A stretch of DNA of 64,000 nt from Myxococcaceae bacterium (GCA_016793095.1 JAEUJQ010000068.1:30184-94183); one strand, 5' to 3'; numbered from the stretch's first letter, positions 18,072 to 26,547 are shown. The notes: generated from the sequence alone by a model not told the origin. Translations and numbers: made by a program.

Positions 18072-18127
18072 CCGGCTGACCGCGCGGGCGTTGGCCCGCC
18101 AGCGGTCGACGGCGATAGAATGCTCGG

Positions 18128-18577
18128 GTGGCGAACCGCCTTTCATCAGCGCAGGTCGAGCAGGCATGGACGGCGTTCCAGGAGCGCCAGAGTGCTGACT
18201 ACGTGTCGAGGAAGTGCGGGCTTCACTGGCGCACCGTCGAGCGCTACCGGCGGCTGGAGCGATGGGACGAGCGGCTCGCCGAGATCAGCGCCAAGGCGCA
18301 GGCGGCGGCCGACTACGACCTGGCGGCGGCCCGTGGGCACTCCCTCCGGCTCCTGCGCGCCTACAAGAGCAAGGTTGAGCAGGCCCTGTTGAAGAAGGCG
18401 GTGTCGCCCGACGAGGTGAACGCGGCGGAGCTGGATCGGATCGTTCGGACGGAGATGCTGCTGCTCGGCGGGCCCGACAGCAGGACTGAGGTCGTGGCCA
18501 ACGTGTCGGGGCGGTTCTCGTCGATGACCGACGAGGAGCTTGAGAGGTTCGCACGCGATGGAACCATCCCTGGCTGA
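18128..18577 (+). CDS. Terminase small subunit-like protein
   Basis: 149 residues, GTG start. The N-terminal HTH-like region RLSSAQVEQAWTAFQERQSADYVSRKCGLHWRTVERYRRLERW is typical of DNA-recognition subunits. A helical middle and a short C-terminus follow. The start of the large subunit lies inside its last codons. Expected to bind the packaging site and recruit TerL. Assigned by HTH plus position rather than strong family motifs. Confidence 0.7.
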   Translation: MANRLSSAQVEQAWTAFQERQSADYVSRKCGLHWRTVERYRRLERWDERLAEISAKAQAAADYDLAAARGHSLRLLRAYKSKVEQALLKKAVSPDEVNAAELDRIVRTEMLLLGGPDSRTEVVANVSGRFSSMTDEELERFARDGTIPG

Positions 18578-20075
18578 GCGCGCAGCCGCGCGACACGAGC
18601 TGATCCTGAGGCGCGCACGGTCGGACTTCCTCTCGTTCGCCGAGTACGTGTTCGCGTTCAAGCCTGCCCCTCATCATCGGGAATGGGCGGCGGTCGTCGA
18701 ACGGCCGCGTGTGGCGGTCGTGTGCGGCCCGGAGATGGGCAAGACCTCGCTCCTCGCGATAGCCCTTCCGCTGTGGCGCCTCGGGAGAAATCCGAACCTT
18801 CGGATCGCGATCATCAGCGAGACCGCGACCCAGGGCGCTCGGCCGCTCGCCGCCATCCGCCAGGCGATCGCGCAGAACCAGCGGCTCCAAGAGGTCTTCC
18901 CTCATCTTCGCCCCGCTGGTGGCGCTCGCGAGAAGTGGAGCGACACGGAGATCCTGGTCGAGCGCACCGACACCCTGAAGGAGCCGAGCATCATTGCGCT
19001 CGGCGTTGGAGGTCCGCTCCTTGGCGTTCGCCTGGAGTTGGCCATCCTCGACGACTGCGTGAGCTTTGAGTCCGCGTGGACCGCGGCGCAGCGAGCAAAG
19101 ACGCTCGCCTGGTTTCGGTCGACCTTGATCGGCCGCATCGTCTCGACGGGCCAAGTCGTTGCTCTCGGCAATCCGTGGCACCGAGAGGACCTGCTCGGGC
19201 ACCTCCAGCAGTCGGGCGAGTATCACGTCATTCGCACAGCGGCCGAGCTGCCCGACGGGTCGCCCACCTGGCCCGAGGTGTGGCCGCGCGAGCGCCTCGA
19301 ACAGCGGCGGCGCGAACTTGGCCTGGTCGAGTACCGGCGTCAGATGCTGCTGGAGCCCCCGGCCGACGAGGGCTCGCGCTTTTCTGCCGAATGGTTCGAG
19401 GCGGCGTTCCGAGTCGCCTCGGCAGAAGGGCTCGCGCTCGTCGACAGCTTCACCGGCCCCGGAGTGGCGTTCAGCGGCGTCGATCTTGGCGTCGGCCAGG
19501 AGGCGCGGCACGACGAATCCGTGATCTTCACATTGGCGAAGCTCCCCGGTGGCCGACGACGGGTTCTCAACATCGAGCGTGGTCGGTGGCAGGCACCGGA
19601 GCTGATCTCGCGGTTGATGTCGACGCAGCAGCGCTTTCGATCTCGCCTGCGCGTTGAGTCGAACGGCGCACAGGCGTTCATCACCCAGCTGCTCCGGTCG
19701 AAGGGTGTGAGCGTCGAGGGCCACGTGACCACCGCGACCGCAAAGAGCGACCCTCACTTCGGGATCGAGTCGCTGGCCGCCGAGCTTGAGCAGGGTCGTT
19801 GGTTGATTCCCGATGCCCCTGCGACACGTCGTTGGGCTCAAGAGTGCTTGAGCTACTCGCCCAGCGAGCACACGCCCGACGGCCTCATGGCTTCGTGGAT
19901 GGCGCGGGAGGCGGCACGTGAAGGCGAGTCGTTCGTGCCGCTGCTTCCGCTGCCGAGCGACGGGCGGTCGACGCTCGACCGGTACCGGCGGGAGGGCATT
20001 TTCGTGGCAAGGCCGGGGGCGTTTCCCGATAGCTCCGACGAGGAGCTGATGCGTGCTCAGCCCCGCCGGTTGTAG
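18558..20075 (+). CDS. Phage terminase large subunit
   Basis: 505 residues from ATG 18558, overlapping TerS by 20 bases. ATPase: adenine/Walker A region VVCGPEMGKTSLLAIALPLW (about residues 54-73), Walker B LELAILDDCVSF, coupling motif GNPWHRED. C-terminal RNase H-like nuclease: GVDLGVGQ, RVESNGAQ, and HTPDGLMASW near the end supply acidic residues. All hallmarks are intact, so the protein may be functional. No portal gene follows; a minus-strand gene begins 2 bases after its stop. Confidence 0.9.
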   Translation: MEPSLAERAAARHELILRRARSDFLSFAEYVFAFKPAPHHREWAAVVERPRVAVVCGPEMGKTSLLAIALPLWRLGRNPNLRIAIISETATQGARPLAAIRQAIAQNQRLQEVFPHLRPAGGAREKWSDTEILVERTDTLKEPSIIALGVGGPLLGVRLELAILDDCVSFESAWTAAQRAKTLAWFRSTLIGRIVSTGQVVALGNPWHREDLLGHLQQSGEYHVIRTAAELPDGSPTWPEVWPRERLEQRRRELGLVEYRRQMLLEPPADEGSRFSAEWFEAAFRVASAEGLALVDSFTGPGVAFSGVDLGVGQEARHDESVIFTLAKLPGGRRRVLNIERGRWQAPELISRLMSTQQRFRSRLRVESNGAQAFITQLLRSKGVSVEGHVTTATAKSDPHFGIESLAAELEQGRWLIPDAPATRRWAQECLSYSPSEHTPDGLMASWMAREAAREGESFVPLLPLPSDGRSTLDRYRREGIFVARPGAFPDSSDEELMRAQPRRL

Positions 20076-20077
20076 GT

Positions 20078-20629
20078 CTACCGCTTCGGAGGTGCCGCCT
20101 TTGCCGCAAGCTGAGAGAGGAGGTTCGTTCCCACGGCCCCGCTGGCCGGGGCAGCGCGGTACTCCTCTTCGGAGAACTCTGGGGGCTTGGTGCCGATCTG
20201 CCAGAGGGCGAAGATCCCGGAGAGGTACGCCGTTGCACGTGCATCCTCACCCTGGATGATGCCGCCGACCGATTGCGGGAAGAACGTGACATCAGCGGGG
20301 AAGGAATCGCTCGGGACGCCCTCGGTGATTGCTTGCACCTGCTGCACGTACTTCGGACTCGCCTGGTGCGAAGTCAGCACGGTGACGGCCCCCTTACGCT
20401 CTCCGAGCGCGAGAACCGGCGTGAGAAGCCCCTGCGCCAAGAGTTGTTCGGCGATCCAGATGATTCGGGTGTCGTGGTCCTCGTCCCAGACGATCACGAA
20501 GTCGTGGAACGCGAGCTTGGGTTGCCAGACGACGGCTCTGAGCACCGAGTAGTGACTTCCGCGTCCAATGGCGCCGATCGGCGCGGCTTCGTCATGGATC
20601 GTGGAAAAGAAATGGGAGTAGCGACGCAT
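20078..20629 (-). CDS. Hypothetical protein of the element
   Basis: 183 residues with AAGGAG 6 bases before the ATG. Not recognised. Contains VVWQPKLAFHDFVIVWDEDHDTRIIWIAEQLL and VTVLTSHQASPKYVQQV; the first part resembles an alpha/beta unit. Tail Ala/Lys-rich. Stop faces the TerL stop, so it is a separate transcription unit and probably cargo, expressed independently of packaging genes. Confidence 0.75.
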   Translation of the reverse strand: MRRYSHFFSTIHDEAAPIGAIGRGSHYSVLRAVVWQPKLAFHDFVIVWDEDHDTRIIWIAEQLLAQGLLTPVLALGERKGAVTVLTSHQASPKYVQQVQAITEGVPSDSFPADVTFFPQSVGGIIQGEDARATAYLSGIFALWQIGTKPPEFSEEEYRAAPASGAVGTNLLSQLAAKAAPPKR

Positions 20630-20851
20630 GAGGACTCCTTCCGAGAGTCAGTGGGTTTCGACCACGCCAAGCGGTCTTTCGGACCGACTGGGTACGACCG
20701 CCACCACTCTCGCAGAAGCGCGCAGCACGTTCAACCGCGCGCCAGCGGGTGAACTGATGGCTCGACTCGCCAAGGTGAAGGTCGTCGCAGTGAGCACGCA
20801 CTCGGACGGCGCTGCGCTACGGTGAGGCACGTTGCTACTCAGGGAGGGCCC

Positions 20852-21268
20852 ATGGACGAGGTTGAACGAATCCAACTGGCGATGGAGTTCTTCGAGGCTG
20901 AAGACCTTCGGAAAGCGCAGCACGCGTTCTGCGAGGCCGGCTTGGCGCTCGCGAACCAGCAGAACCCGATTCCACAGCACGTGCAGGATCGAATCGCGGC
21001 AACGTTCAAGGAGGCCACCAGCGGCCGGCTTCAAGACCTTGTGGTCGGGTGCGCGCAGGAGATCGCGAAGCACTTCTCAGACGAGGAGCTGCGCGCGGTG
21101 TCGGACTTCTACAAGACGCCCGCCGGGAAGACGCTCAAGCTCAAGGCGCCTGCGTACGCGAAGGCGATCGCCGAGTTTCAGACGAAGTGGAGTCAGACCT
21201 TGCTGGCTGAGGTCACGAGACAGTTGACGACTGGGGCGCTCAAGCAAGGCGAGCCCCCGCGCAATTGA
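20852..21268 (+). CDS. DUF2059-like protein
   Basis: 138 residues from ATG 20852 (GGGAGGG upstream). Helical; FSDEELRAVSDFYKTPAGKTLKLKAPAYAKAIAEF (about residues 80-114) matches the DUF2059 signature. Family members are usually exported, but no signal peptide is seen here. Role unknown. Confidence 0.75.
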   Translation: MDEVERIQLAMEFFEAEDLRKAQHAFCEAGLALANQQNPIPQHVQDRIAATFKEATSGRLQDLVVGCAQEIAKHFSDEELRAVSDFYKTPAGKTLKLKAPAYAKAIAEFQTKWSQTLLAEVTRQLTTGALKQGEPPRN

Positions 21269-21280
21269 GGCAGGCGGACA

Positions 21281-21661
21281 ATGCACACGATCGAGTCTGC
21301 GTTTGAATCAGAGGCCATCGCCGAGGCCCACCAGGTGCTCGGGCTCTACCGGTTCCACCTTAGGGACTTGTCGACGCCGATCTTCATTCGGACCCTCAGG
21401 CCGATCGGCGGGAACGGCGTTGCCTTCGAGCAGAGTCACTTCATCAAGACCCCGACCCAATCTGGGCCGTACCGACCTGGCGCCCAAGGTGGAGACGACG
21501 AGCCCAGGGCCCTGCGTCGAGCCGTCAAGTCGATTGCCGACTACTTCGAGGAAGCGATTGCCGCTGGCCACCAGCCGAGGGAAGACTGGCTGGTCGTGAA
21601 CGAGTCGTTCAGTTGGAACGGTTCGGAGGCTGTTCCCCATCACTCCCAGGAGAAGCCATGA
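21281..21661 (+). CDS. Hypothetical protein of the element
   Basis: 126 residues, starting 12 bases after the DUF2059 gene. No family recognised; features are LGLYRFHLRDLSTPIFIRTLRP and VKSIADYFEEAIAAGHQPREDWLVVNESF. Its stop overlaps the next start (ATGA), so it forms a small operon with its neighbours. Confidence 0.72.
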   Translation: MHTIESAFESEAIAEAHQVLGLYRFHLRDLSTPIFIRTLRPIGGNGVAFEQSHFIKTPTQSGPYRPGAQGGDDEPRALRRAVKSIADYFEEAIAAGHQPREDWLVVNESFSWNGSEAVPHHSQEKP

Positions 21662-21953
21662 CCCTTCGCTATCGCGAAGCCGCACCCCCCGCCCCGCACC
21701 TACTGGTCGGCTCGGCAACGATCTCGATCGACGCGAGGCTGCCGTCACCAATGACCGAGTTCCTCCTCAGGATGGGCGACAGCAGCACGGCAGTCACTGG
21801 GGCATGGGCTGAGGTCGTTGCTCGACTCCATGAACAGGGGGAAGCGGTTCGCCGACGACTGGCGGAGGTTCCTGCCCGCGCGACACCGAGGTTCTCTACA
21901 CGGTCAAGTTGTCGCCGAAGATGCCCGAGGCGACCTTGCAGTTCTTCGTGTAG
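21658..21953 (+). pseudogene. Frameshifted small gene
   Basis: Starts ATGA-overlapped with the previous gene. The first frame reads MTLRYREAAPPAPHLLVGSA to RRRLAEVPAR, then turns into Arg/Ser-rich sequence. A second frame directly after reads DTEVLYTVKLSPKMPEATL and ends at TAG 21951-21953. The switch is at CCCGCGCGAC near 21880-21890; removing one CG dinucleotide joins the frames. Either a slippage mutation, a sequencing error, or programmed frameshifting. Confidence 0.6.
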
Positions 21954-22025
21954 GCGGTCGGCCACCTGGGCGACGCGCCGAACCTGACGCACGGGCTGAT
22001 GCGTGATGGTTCGCGACGATTCCGC

Positions 22026-22054
22026 TTGACAGGGTGAGTCATCCATACACTTTA
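22026..22054 (+). promoter_or_regulatory. Candidate promoter of the xis-int module
   Basis: TTGACA at 22026-22031 with a poor -10 (ACTTTA at 22049-22054, 17-bp spacer), about 60 bp before the HTH gene at 22112. A hairpin, CGGACCG/CGGTCCG (22072-22093), lies between. Weak evidence. Confidence 0.3.
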
Positions 22055-22111
22055 GCGACGTGCGGTTCTTTCGGACCGTCGGACTTCGGTCCGCTCAATG
22101 AGGAACGCACG

Positions 22112-22372
22112 ATGCCCCGCACTCAGCAAGACAGGCTCCAGGTGCCTGCCGCCACCCGATTCTCGGACGCTGCCATCACGTATTGGGTGGCTGTCTCCGA
22201 CGTTGCGCGCGCACTTGGTTGTGGTCGAACCACTGCCTACGCACATCTTCGGCGCGCAGCCGGCCGACGCCCCGGTGACCGCGGCCTCCTTCGTGTCCCC
22301 GCGCCGATCTGGGAACGATACGCAGCCGAGCACCTCGGGCCTCGTCCTGCCAGCAGCGCGGAGGGCGCATGA
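22112..22372 (+). CDS. Small HTH protein (excisionase/regulator-like)
   Basis: 86 residues from ATG 22112; GTG 22034 is a possible longer start. WVAVSDVARALGCGRTTAYAHLRRAAGRRP is an HTH of the excisionase/MerR-like type, and GLLRVPAPIWERYAAEHL looks like its wing. The stop overlaps the next start, so it is in one unit with the following HTH and integrase. Confidence 0.7.
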   Translation: MPRTQQDRLQVPAATRFSDAAITYWVAVSDVARALGCGRTTAYAHLRRAAGRRPGDRGLLRVPAPIWERYAAEHLGPRPASSAEGA

Positions 22373-22617
22373 AGCCAGAACTTCCGAAGAACGACGAGCC
22401 GCGCTGGACCGTGAAGATCGTCGCGGCCTTCCTGAACTGCTCCCCGTCGAAGGTCTACAAGGCGTCCGAAGCAGGGACGTTGCCCTGTGTTCGCCTCGAC
22501 GGCATGCTTCGATTCAACCCCGATGAGATTCGCGCATACGCACGTGGCGAGCTGAAGCCGCGTCCGCGCGTGCGTTTAGTGCACCTCGACGTTGAGAAGC
22601 CGGTGGACCGTGGCTGA
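22369..22617 (+). CDS. Excisionase-like HTH protein
   Basis: 82 residues, ATGA overlap with the preceding gene. WTVKIVAAFLNCSPSKVYKASEAGTLPCVRLDGMLRFNPDEIRAYARG is the helix_turn_helix_17 pattern (HTH, wing RLDGMLRF, terminal helix DEIRAYA) of Xis/AlpA-like proteins. It overlaps the integrase start, which favours a directionality factor. The 14563-14730 protein has the same architecture. Confidence 0.8.
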   Translation: MKPELPKNDEPRWTVKIVAAFLNCSPSKVYKASEAGTLPCVRLDGMLRFNPDEIRAYARGELKPRPRVRLVHLDVEKPVDRG

Positions 22618-24070
22618 GCCCTTCAAGCGAGACGGAGTGTGGATGCTCGCGTTCAAGGACGGCGCCGGGCAGTGGCGCCAGCAGCGCACGAAGGCTGCGA
22701 CGAAGGCCGAAGCTCGGGTGATGCTGCGGGACATCGAGCGGCGGATGGAGCGCATTCGGAATGGTCTGGAGCAACTCCCGGACCCCGAGTTGATGACCTT
22801 CGGCCAGCTTCTCGATTGGTGGAAGAGCGAGTACGGCGAACGGCTGAAGTCGCCAACCGTCCTGCTGATGGCAGAGAAGCACCTGCGCGGTGACCTGGGG
22901 GGCCTCACACTCCAGCAAGTGACTCCGAGCGCGATTGAGGGCCTGCTGAAGGCTCGTGAATCGACGCTGAAGCCCTCGACCCTCAACCACCTGCGAGCGC
23001 TGCTACACCGAATCTTCCGCACCGCGCTGCTCCGTGGTCGATGGCATGGAGCGAACCCCGCGTCGACCGTCGTCCGACGAAAGGTACCCAAGCGCCTGCC
23101 GACGTTCCTGAAGTACGACGAGGTGATCGCCGTTCTGCCGGCGCTCCCCGAGAAGTGGGTCGCGTTCTTCGCGACGGCTGTCTATCTGGGCCTGCGCCGC
23201 GGCGAGCTGATTGCGCTCCGCAAGGGCGACGTGGATCTCCCAAGCCGAACGATCGCGGTTCTCCGAAGCGGAGAAGGCGACACGACGAAGGGTGGCCACG
23301 CGGACCTGCTTCCGATCCCCGACGCGCTCATGCCGTACTTGTCGAGTGCGTTCCGCTCGTCGCCGAGTGAGTTCGTCTTCCCACGGGAAGATGGATCGAT
23401 GCTTCCCCTCGACGTGGCAGTAGACAAGATCTTGCGGCGCACGCTGGGAAGGGTGGGCATCGTCGACGGCTATGAACGTCGTTGTCGTCGCCGCGGTTGC
23501 GGGTTCACCGAGCCACGTGCAGACACCGCCGAGGGCCGGTGCCCTCGCTGCGACATGAAGCTGTGGTTGAAGTCGACCCCCCGACATGTTCGGTTCCATG
23601 ACCTCCGACACACGACCGCGACGCTCCTTCTGAAGCAGGGCGTGCCGCTGCCGTTCGTGCAACGCATCCTTCGGCACCGAGACCCGGCGCTCACGACCGA
23701 GATCTACGGGCACCTTGAACTGACCGACCTACGCGCCGCACTCAACGTGCTCGATTTCAGGACCGAGGAGGAGCGCATCAATGCCGCGGAGGCGATCGGT
23801 GACGAACACCGTCGCGTGGCGGGGGACGATCGCACTTCGGTTGTCGCTGCGGCCGACGAGGAGCGCGCACAACCGGCGCACAAGAATTTCTGCCAGCCGA
23901 TGGGGCACGGGCGAGCGCATCCAACCGCGAGGATGACTCAGACTGGCGGATCTCCAAGGGTTGCGAATCGGAGCTACGCCCTGCCAACGCGTGGGGAACA
24001 TGGTTCGACCGTTGGGGTGCAAGTGGTCGCTGGTTCAAATCCAGTCGCCCCGACCATTGGAAGGCCCTGA
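22610..24070 (+). CDS. int: Tyrosine integrase with zinc-ribbon insertion, reading into attR
   Basis: 486 residues from GTG 22610, overlapping the previous gene; TTG 22592 is an alternative. Arm-binding and core-binding regions (about 1-155) precede the catalytic domain: Arg in LGLRRGEL (about 196), HDLRH (His330, Arg333), LRHRDP (His356), Tyr366 in EIYGHLE. Between the first Arg and the HxxR box sits an inserted four-Cys unit (Cys292, 297, 311, 314), likely a zinc ribbon. After Tyr366 runs a tail of about 120 residues whose last 20 are encoded by attR and a tRNA terminator arm. It should catalyse tRNA-Pro integration. Confidence 0.93.
   Translation: MAEPFKRDGVWMLAFKDGAGQWRQQRTKAATKAEARVMLRDIERRMERIRNGLEQLPDPELMTFGQLLDWWKSEYGERLKSPTVLLMAEKHLRGDLGGLTLQQVTPSAIEGLLKARESTLKPSTLNHLRALLHRIFRTALLRGRWHGANPASTVVRRKVPKRLPTFLKYDEVIAVLPALPEKWVAFFATAVYLGLRRGELIALRKGDVDLPSRTIAVLRSGEGDTTKGGHADLLPIPDALMPYLSSAFRSSPSEFVFPREDGSMLPLDVAVDKILRRTLGRVGIVDGYERRCRRRGCGFTEPRADTAEGRCPRCDMKLWLKSTPRHVRFHDLRHTTATLLLKQGVPLPFVQRILRHRDPALTTEIYGHLELTDLRAALNVLDFRTEEERINAAEAIGDEHRRVAGDDRTSVVAAADEERAQPAHKNFCQPMGHGRAHPTARMTQTGGSPRVANRSYALPTRGEHGSTVGVQVVAGSNPVAPTIGRP
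24012..24059 (+). repeat. attR (duplicated tRNA-Pro 3' half)
   Basis: 48 bp matching attL with two compensated differences at 24031 and 24043. Only the anticodon loop to CCA part of the tRNA is present, with no 5' half, so it is not a functional tRNA. It encodes the end of the integrase frame. Confidence 0.92.
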
Positions 24071-24101
24071 TTCCCGCAACGGAGTCAGGGCCTTCGTCTT
24101 T
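24061..24101 (+). terminator. Terminator hairpin after attR
   Basis: AAGGCCCTGA (24061-24070) pairs with TCAGGGCCTT (24085-24094), followed by CGTCTTT. The left arm contains the integrase stop codon. Homologous to the hairpin after the intact tRNA-Pro but with paired base changes. Confidence 0.72.
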
Positions 24102-24201
24102 CCGGCCCTGGGGCGAAGAGACCGGCGTGACGCCCGCGGGTCGTTCACCACCTGCACCGTGACGACGACCTGCCCCGGGCGTTGAGATACGGTGCCCGCC
24201 C

Positions 24202-25287
24202 ATGACGACGAAGCTCAAGGTGGGAGTCCTCGGCGCGACCGGCATGGTGGGCCAGCGGTTCGTGTCCCTGCTCGCGCAGCACCCGTGGTTCGACCTCGTG
24301 ACGGTGGCGGCGAGCCCCTCGTCGGCTGGCAAGCCGTATGCTGACGCCGTGGCTGGCCGGTGGACGTTGCCCGGCGGTGTTCCGGCGAACGTGGCGAAGC
24401 TGACGGTGGTGGACGCGTCGGAGGTGCAGCGGGTCGCGCAGTCGGTGGACTTCGTCTTCTGCGCCGTCGATCTGCCGAAGGACGTCACCGCGAAGCTCGA
24501 GGAGGACTACGCGAAGGCCGAGACGCCGGTGGTGTCGAACAACTCGGCGCACCGGTGGACGCCCGACGTGCCGATGTTCATCCCCGAGATCAACGACGCG
24601 CACGTGGCCGTCATCGACGCCCAGCGCCGCCGGCTCGGCACGAAGCGTGGGTTCATCACGGTGAAGCCGAACTGCTCCATCCAGAGCTACGTGCCGGCGA
24701 TTCACCCGCTCAAGCACTTCGGGCCGACGAAGCTCGCGGTGTGCACGTACCAGGCGATCTCCGGCGCCGGGAAGACGTTCGAGTCCTGGCCCGAGATGGT
24801 CGACAACGTGATCCCCTTCATCAAGGGCGAGGAAGAGAAGAGCGAGCAGGAGCCGCTCAAGATCTGGGGCCAGGTCTCTGACGGCCGCGTCGTCACCGCC
24901 ACGGGCCCCGCGATCACCGCCCAGTGCATCCGCGTGCCGGTGAGCGACGGGCACCTGGCCGCCGTCTTCGTCGCGTTCGAGAAGAAGCCGTCGAAGGAGC
25001 AGATCCTCGCCGCGTGGAAGGACGCTGGCGGCAAGCCGCAGCAGCTCTCGTTGCCCAGCGCTCCGAAGCCGTTCCTGACGTACTTCGAGGACGAGGCGCG
25101 GCCGCAGACGAAGCTCGATCGGGATCAGGGCAACGGCCAGGGCATCACCATCGGCCGGCTGCGCCCAGACGCGGTCTTCGACTGGCGGTTCGTGGCGCTG
25201 TCGCACAACACCGTTCGCGGCGCCGCGGGCGGAGCCGTGCTGACCGCCGAGCTGCTCAAGGCCGAGGGCTTCCTCACCGCGAAGTGA
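24202..25287 (+). CDS. asd: Aspartate-semialdehyde dehydrogenase
   Basis: 361 residues. NADP-binding GATGMVGQRF (residues 11-20), catalytic Cys158 in KPNCSIQ, and YQAISGAGK. The sequence is of the archaeal/fungal-like Asd branch rather than the E. coli type. Reduces aspartyl phosphate on the way to Lys, diaminopimelate, Thr, Met and Ile. First chromosomal gene after the integrated element. Confidence 0.95.
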   Translation: MTTKLKVGVLGATGMVGQRFVSLLAQHPWFDLVTVAASPSSAGKPYADAVAGRWTLPGGVPANVAKLTVVDASEVQRVAQSVDFVFCAVDLPKDVTAKLEEDYAKAETPVVSNNSAHRWTPDVPMFIPEINDAHVAVIDAQRRRLGTKRGFITVKPNCSIQSYVPAIHPLKHFGPTKLAVCTYQAISGAGKTFESWPEMVDNVIPFIKGEEEKSEQEPLKIWGQVSDGRVVTATGPAITAQCIRVPVSDGHLAAVFVAFEKKPSKEQILAAWKDAGGKPQQLSLPSAPKPFLTYFEDEARPQTKLDRDQGNGQGITIGRLRPDAVFDWRFVALSHNTVRGAAGGAVLTAELLKAEGFLTAK

Positions 25288-25290
25288 CTC

Positions 25291-25881
25291 TCACCGCGCC
25301 GCGGGCCGCTTGAGCACCACCCGCAGCTCGCGCAGCTTCAGCGTGGCGGTGTACGCCGCCATGGTGACGTCGGTGGACTCCCACCCGGGCCCGACGAAGG
25401 ACCGCCGCAGCACCGCCGGCGCTGGCGTCGGGCCGCGCAGCTCGGGCTTGAACACGAGGAACAAGGTCGTGCCGAGGCCGGGCAGGGCGCCGGTCGGCTT
25501 CTCCACCCCGCCCCCGCCTTCGATCCGCAGCGGCCGGCCGTGCAGCCTCGCGACGTCGTCGACCGACACGCCGTGCGTGAGCCCCTGCGCCGTGCGCCAC
25601 TGGAAGCGCCCCGAGCGGATACCCACTTCGCAGACGCCCGCCTTCCTCGCGCGGTCGCACCAGGTGAGGTGCAACGCCGAGCCGGGATCCTGATGGGGAA
25701 TGAGGATCGCGCCGCCTGGCAGGTCGTCGTCGAGCACCAGGCTGTCCGGGCCGTAGAGGCGTCGCAGGTCGGCGTCGGTGGTGGCCGCGGTGATGGGCCC
25801 GACGCGCTCCCCGGGCACGAGCTCCCAATCGACGCCGCCGTCGGCTGACGCGAGCACCAGCGCGAGGACCACCCCCGTCAT
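25291..25881 (-). CDS. Hypothetical exported protein
   Basis: 196 residues. Short hydrophobic start MTGVVLALVLASADGG suggests export. The body has GERVGPITAATTDADLRRLYG and LHLTWCDRARKAGVCEVGIRSGRFQWRT. No family recognised. Its start overlaps the stop of the upstream Crp-type regulator (ATGA), so it is co-transcribed with it. Convergent with asd, 3 bases between stops. Confidence 0.75.
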   Translation of the reverse strand: MTGVVLALVLASADGGVDWELVPGERVGPITAATTDADLRRLYGPDSLVLDDDLPGGAILIPHQDPGSALHLTWCDRARKAGVCEVGIRSGRFQWRTAQGLTHGVSVDDVARLHGRPLRIEGGGGVEKPTGALPGLGTTLFLVFKPELRGPTPAPAVLRRSFVGPGWESTDVTMAAYTATLKLRELRVVLKRPAAR

Positions 25882-26483
25882 CGGCCGCCTCGAACGGCCC
25901 GCCGGCGAATGCGGCTGAGCGCGACCGGAGTGATCCCGATGTACGAGGCGATCTGATGCTGGGGGATGTGCTGCACGAGCTGCGGCAGGCTCGCGCAGAA
26001 CTGCCGGTACCGCTGCTCCGCCGACAGCATGAGGAACTCGTACTCCCGCTGCTCCTTGTTGACGAACTGCACCTCGACGAAGCGGCGCACCAGCCGCTGC
26101 AGCTCGAGCGAGTCTTCGGCGGCGGCGTCCACGTCGGCCACCTCGAAGATGAACAGCTCGGACGCCGTGAGCGCTTCGATGAACGTGCGGGAGGCCCGGC
26201 GTTGCAGGATCTCTGCGTACGGCGCGCTGAGCTCCATGGGACCGCGGAAGGCCTTGACCGATTCACGGCCGCGCGAGTCGACGTAGTAGTGGCGAAGCAG
26301 CCCCTTGAGCACGACCGCGAACCGCGTCGCGGGCTGGCCCGGCTGGCTGAAGAAGCTGCCCTTGCCCAGCGACTCCCGGCTGCCCAGCGAGAGCACCGTG
26401 CGCCAGGTCCGTGGTGAGAGCGGAGCGAGCGCCGTCAGCCGCTCCTTCAGCGCGCGCTCCTCTGGCTCGGACAGGGCAGTCAT
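25878..26483 (-). CDS. Crp/Fnr-family transcriptional regulator
   Basis: 201 residues. Cyclic-nucleotide-binding-like barrel (about residues 25-120; GKGSFFSQPGQPATRFAVVLKGLLRHYYVD) and a C-terminal HTH with QHQIASYIGITPVALSRIRRR. No Cys cluster for iron-sulfur binding. Divergent from the membrane hydroxylase gene at 26548 with 64 bp between starts, so it may regulate that gene. Confidence 0.88.
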   Translation of the reverse strand: MTALSEPEERALKERLTALAPLSPRTWRTVLSLGSRESLGKGSFFSQPGQPATRFAVVLKGLLRHYYVDSRGRESVKAFRGPMELSAPYAEILQRRASRTFIEALTASELFIFEVADVDAAAEDSLELQRLVRRFVEVQFVNKEQREYEFLMLSAEQRYRQFCASLPQLVQHIPQHQIASYIGITPVALSRIRRRAVRGGR

Positions 26484-26547
26484 CGGGGAGTCACTTCTTA
26501 ACCCGGGTTAACGCGCCGGGGAGGGGACCGACGGTACGAACCCACCC

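Noticed and set aside
20628..20825. 65-codon plus-strand frame between two element genes
   Set aside because: No ribosome site, begins inside the start of the opposite gene, and composition is not protein-like.
24012..24059. Second tRNA-Pro gene
   Set aside because: Only the 3' half is present; no acceptor 5' strand or D-arm precedes it, so it is attR.
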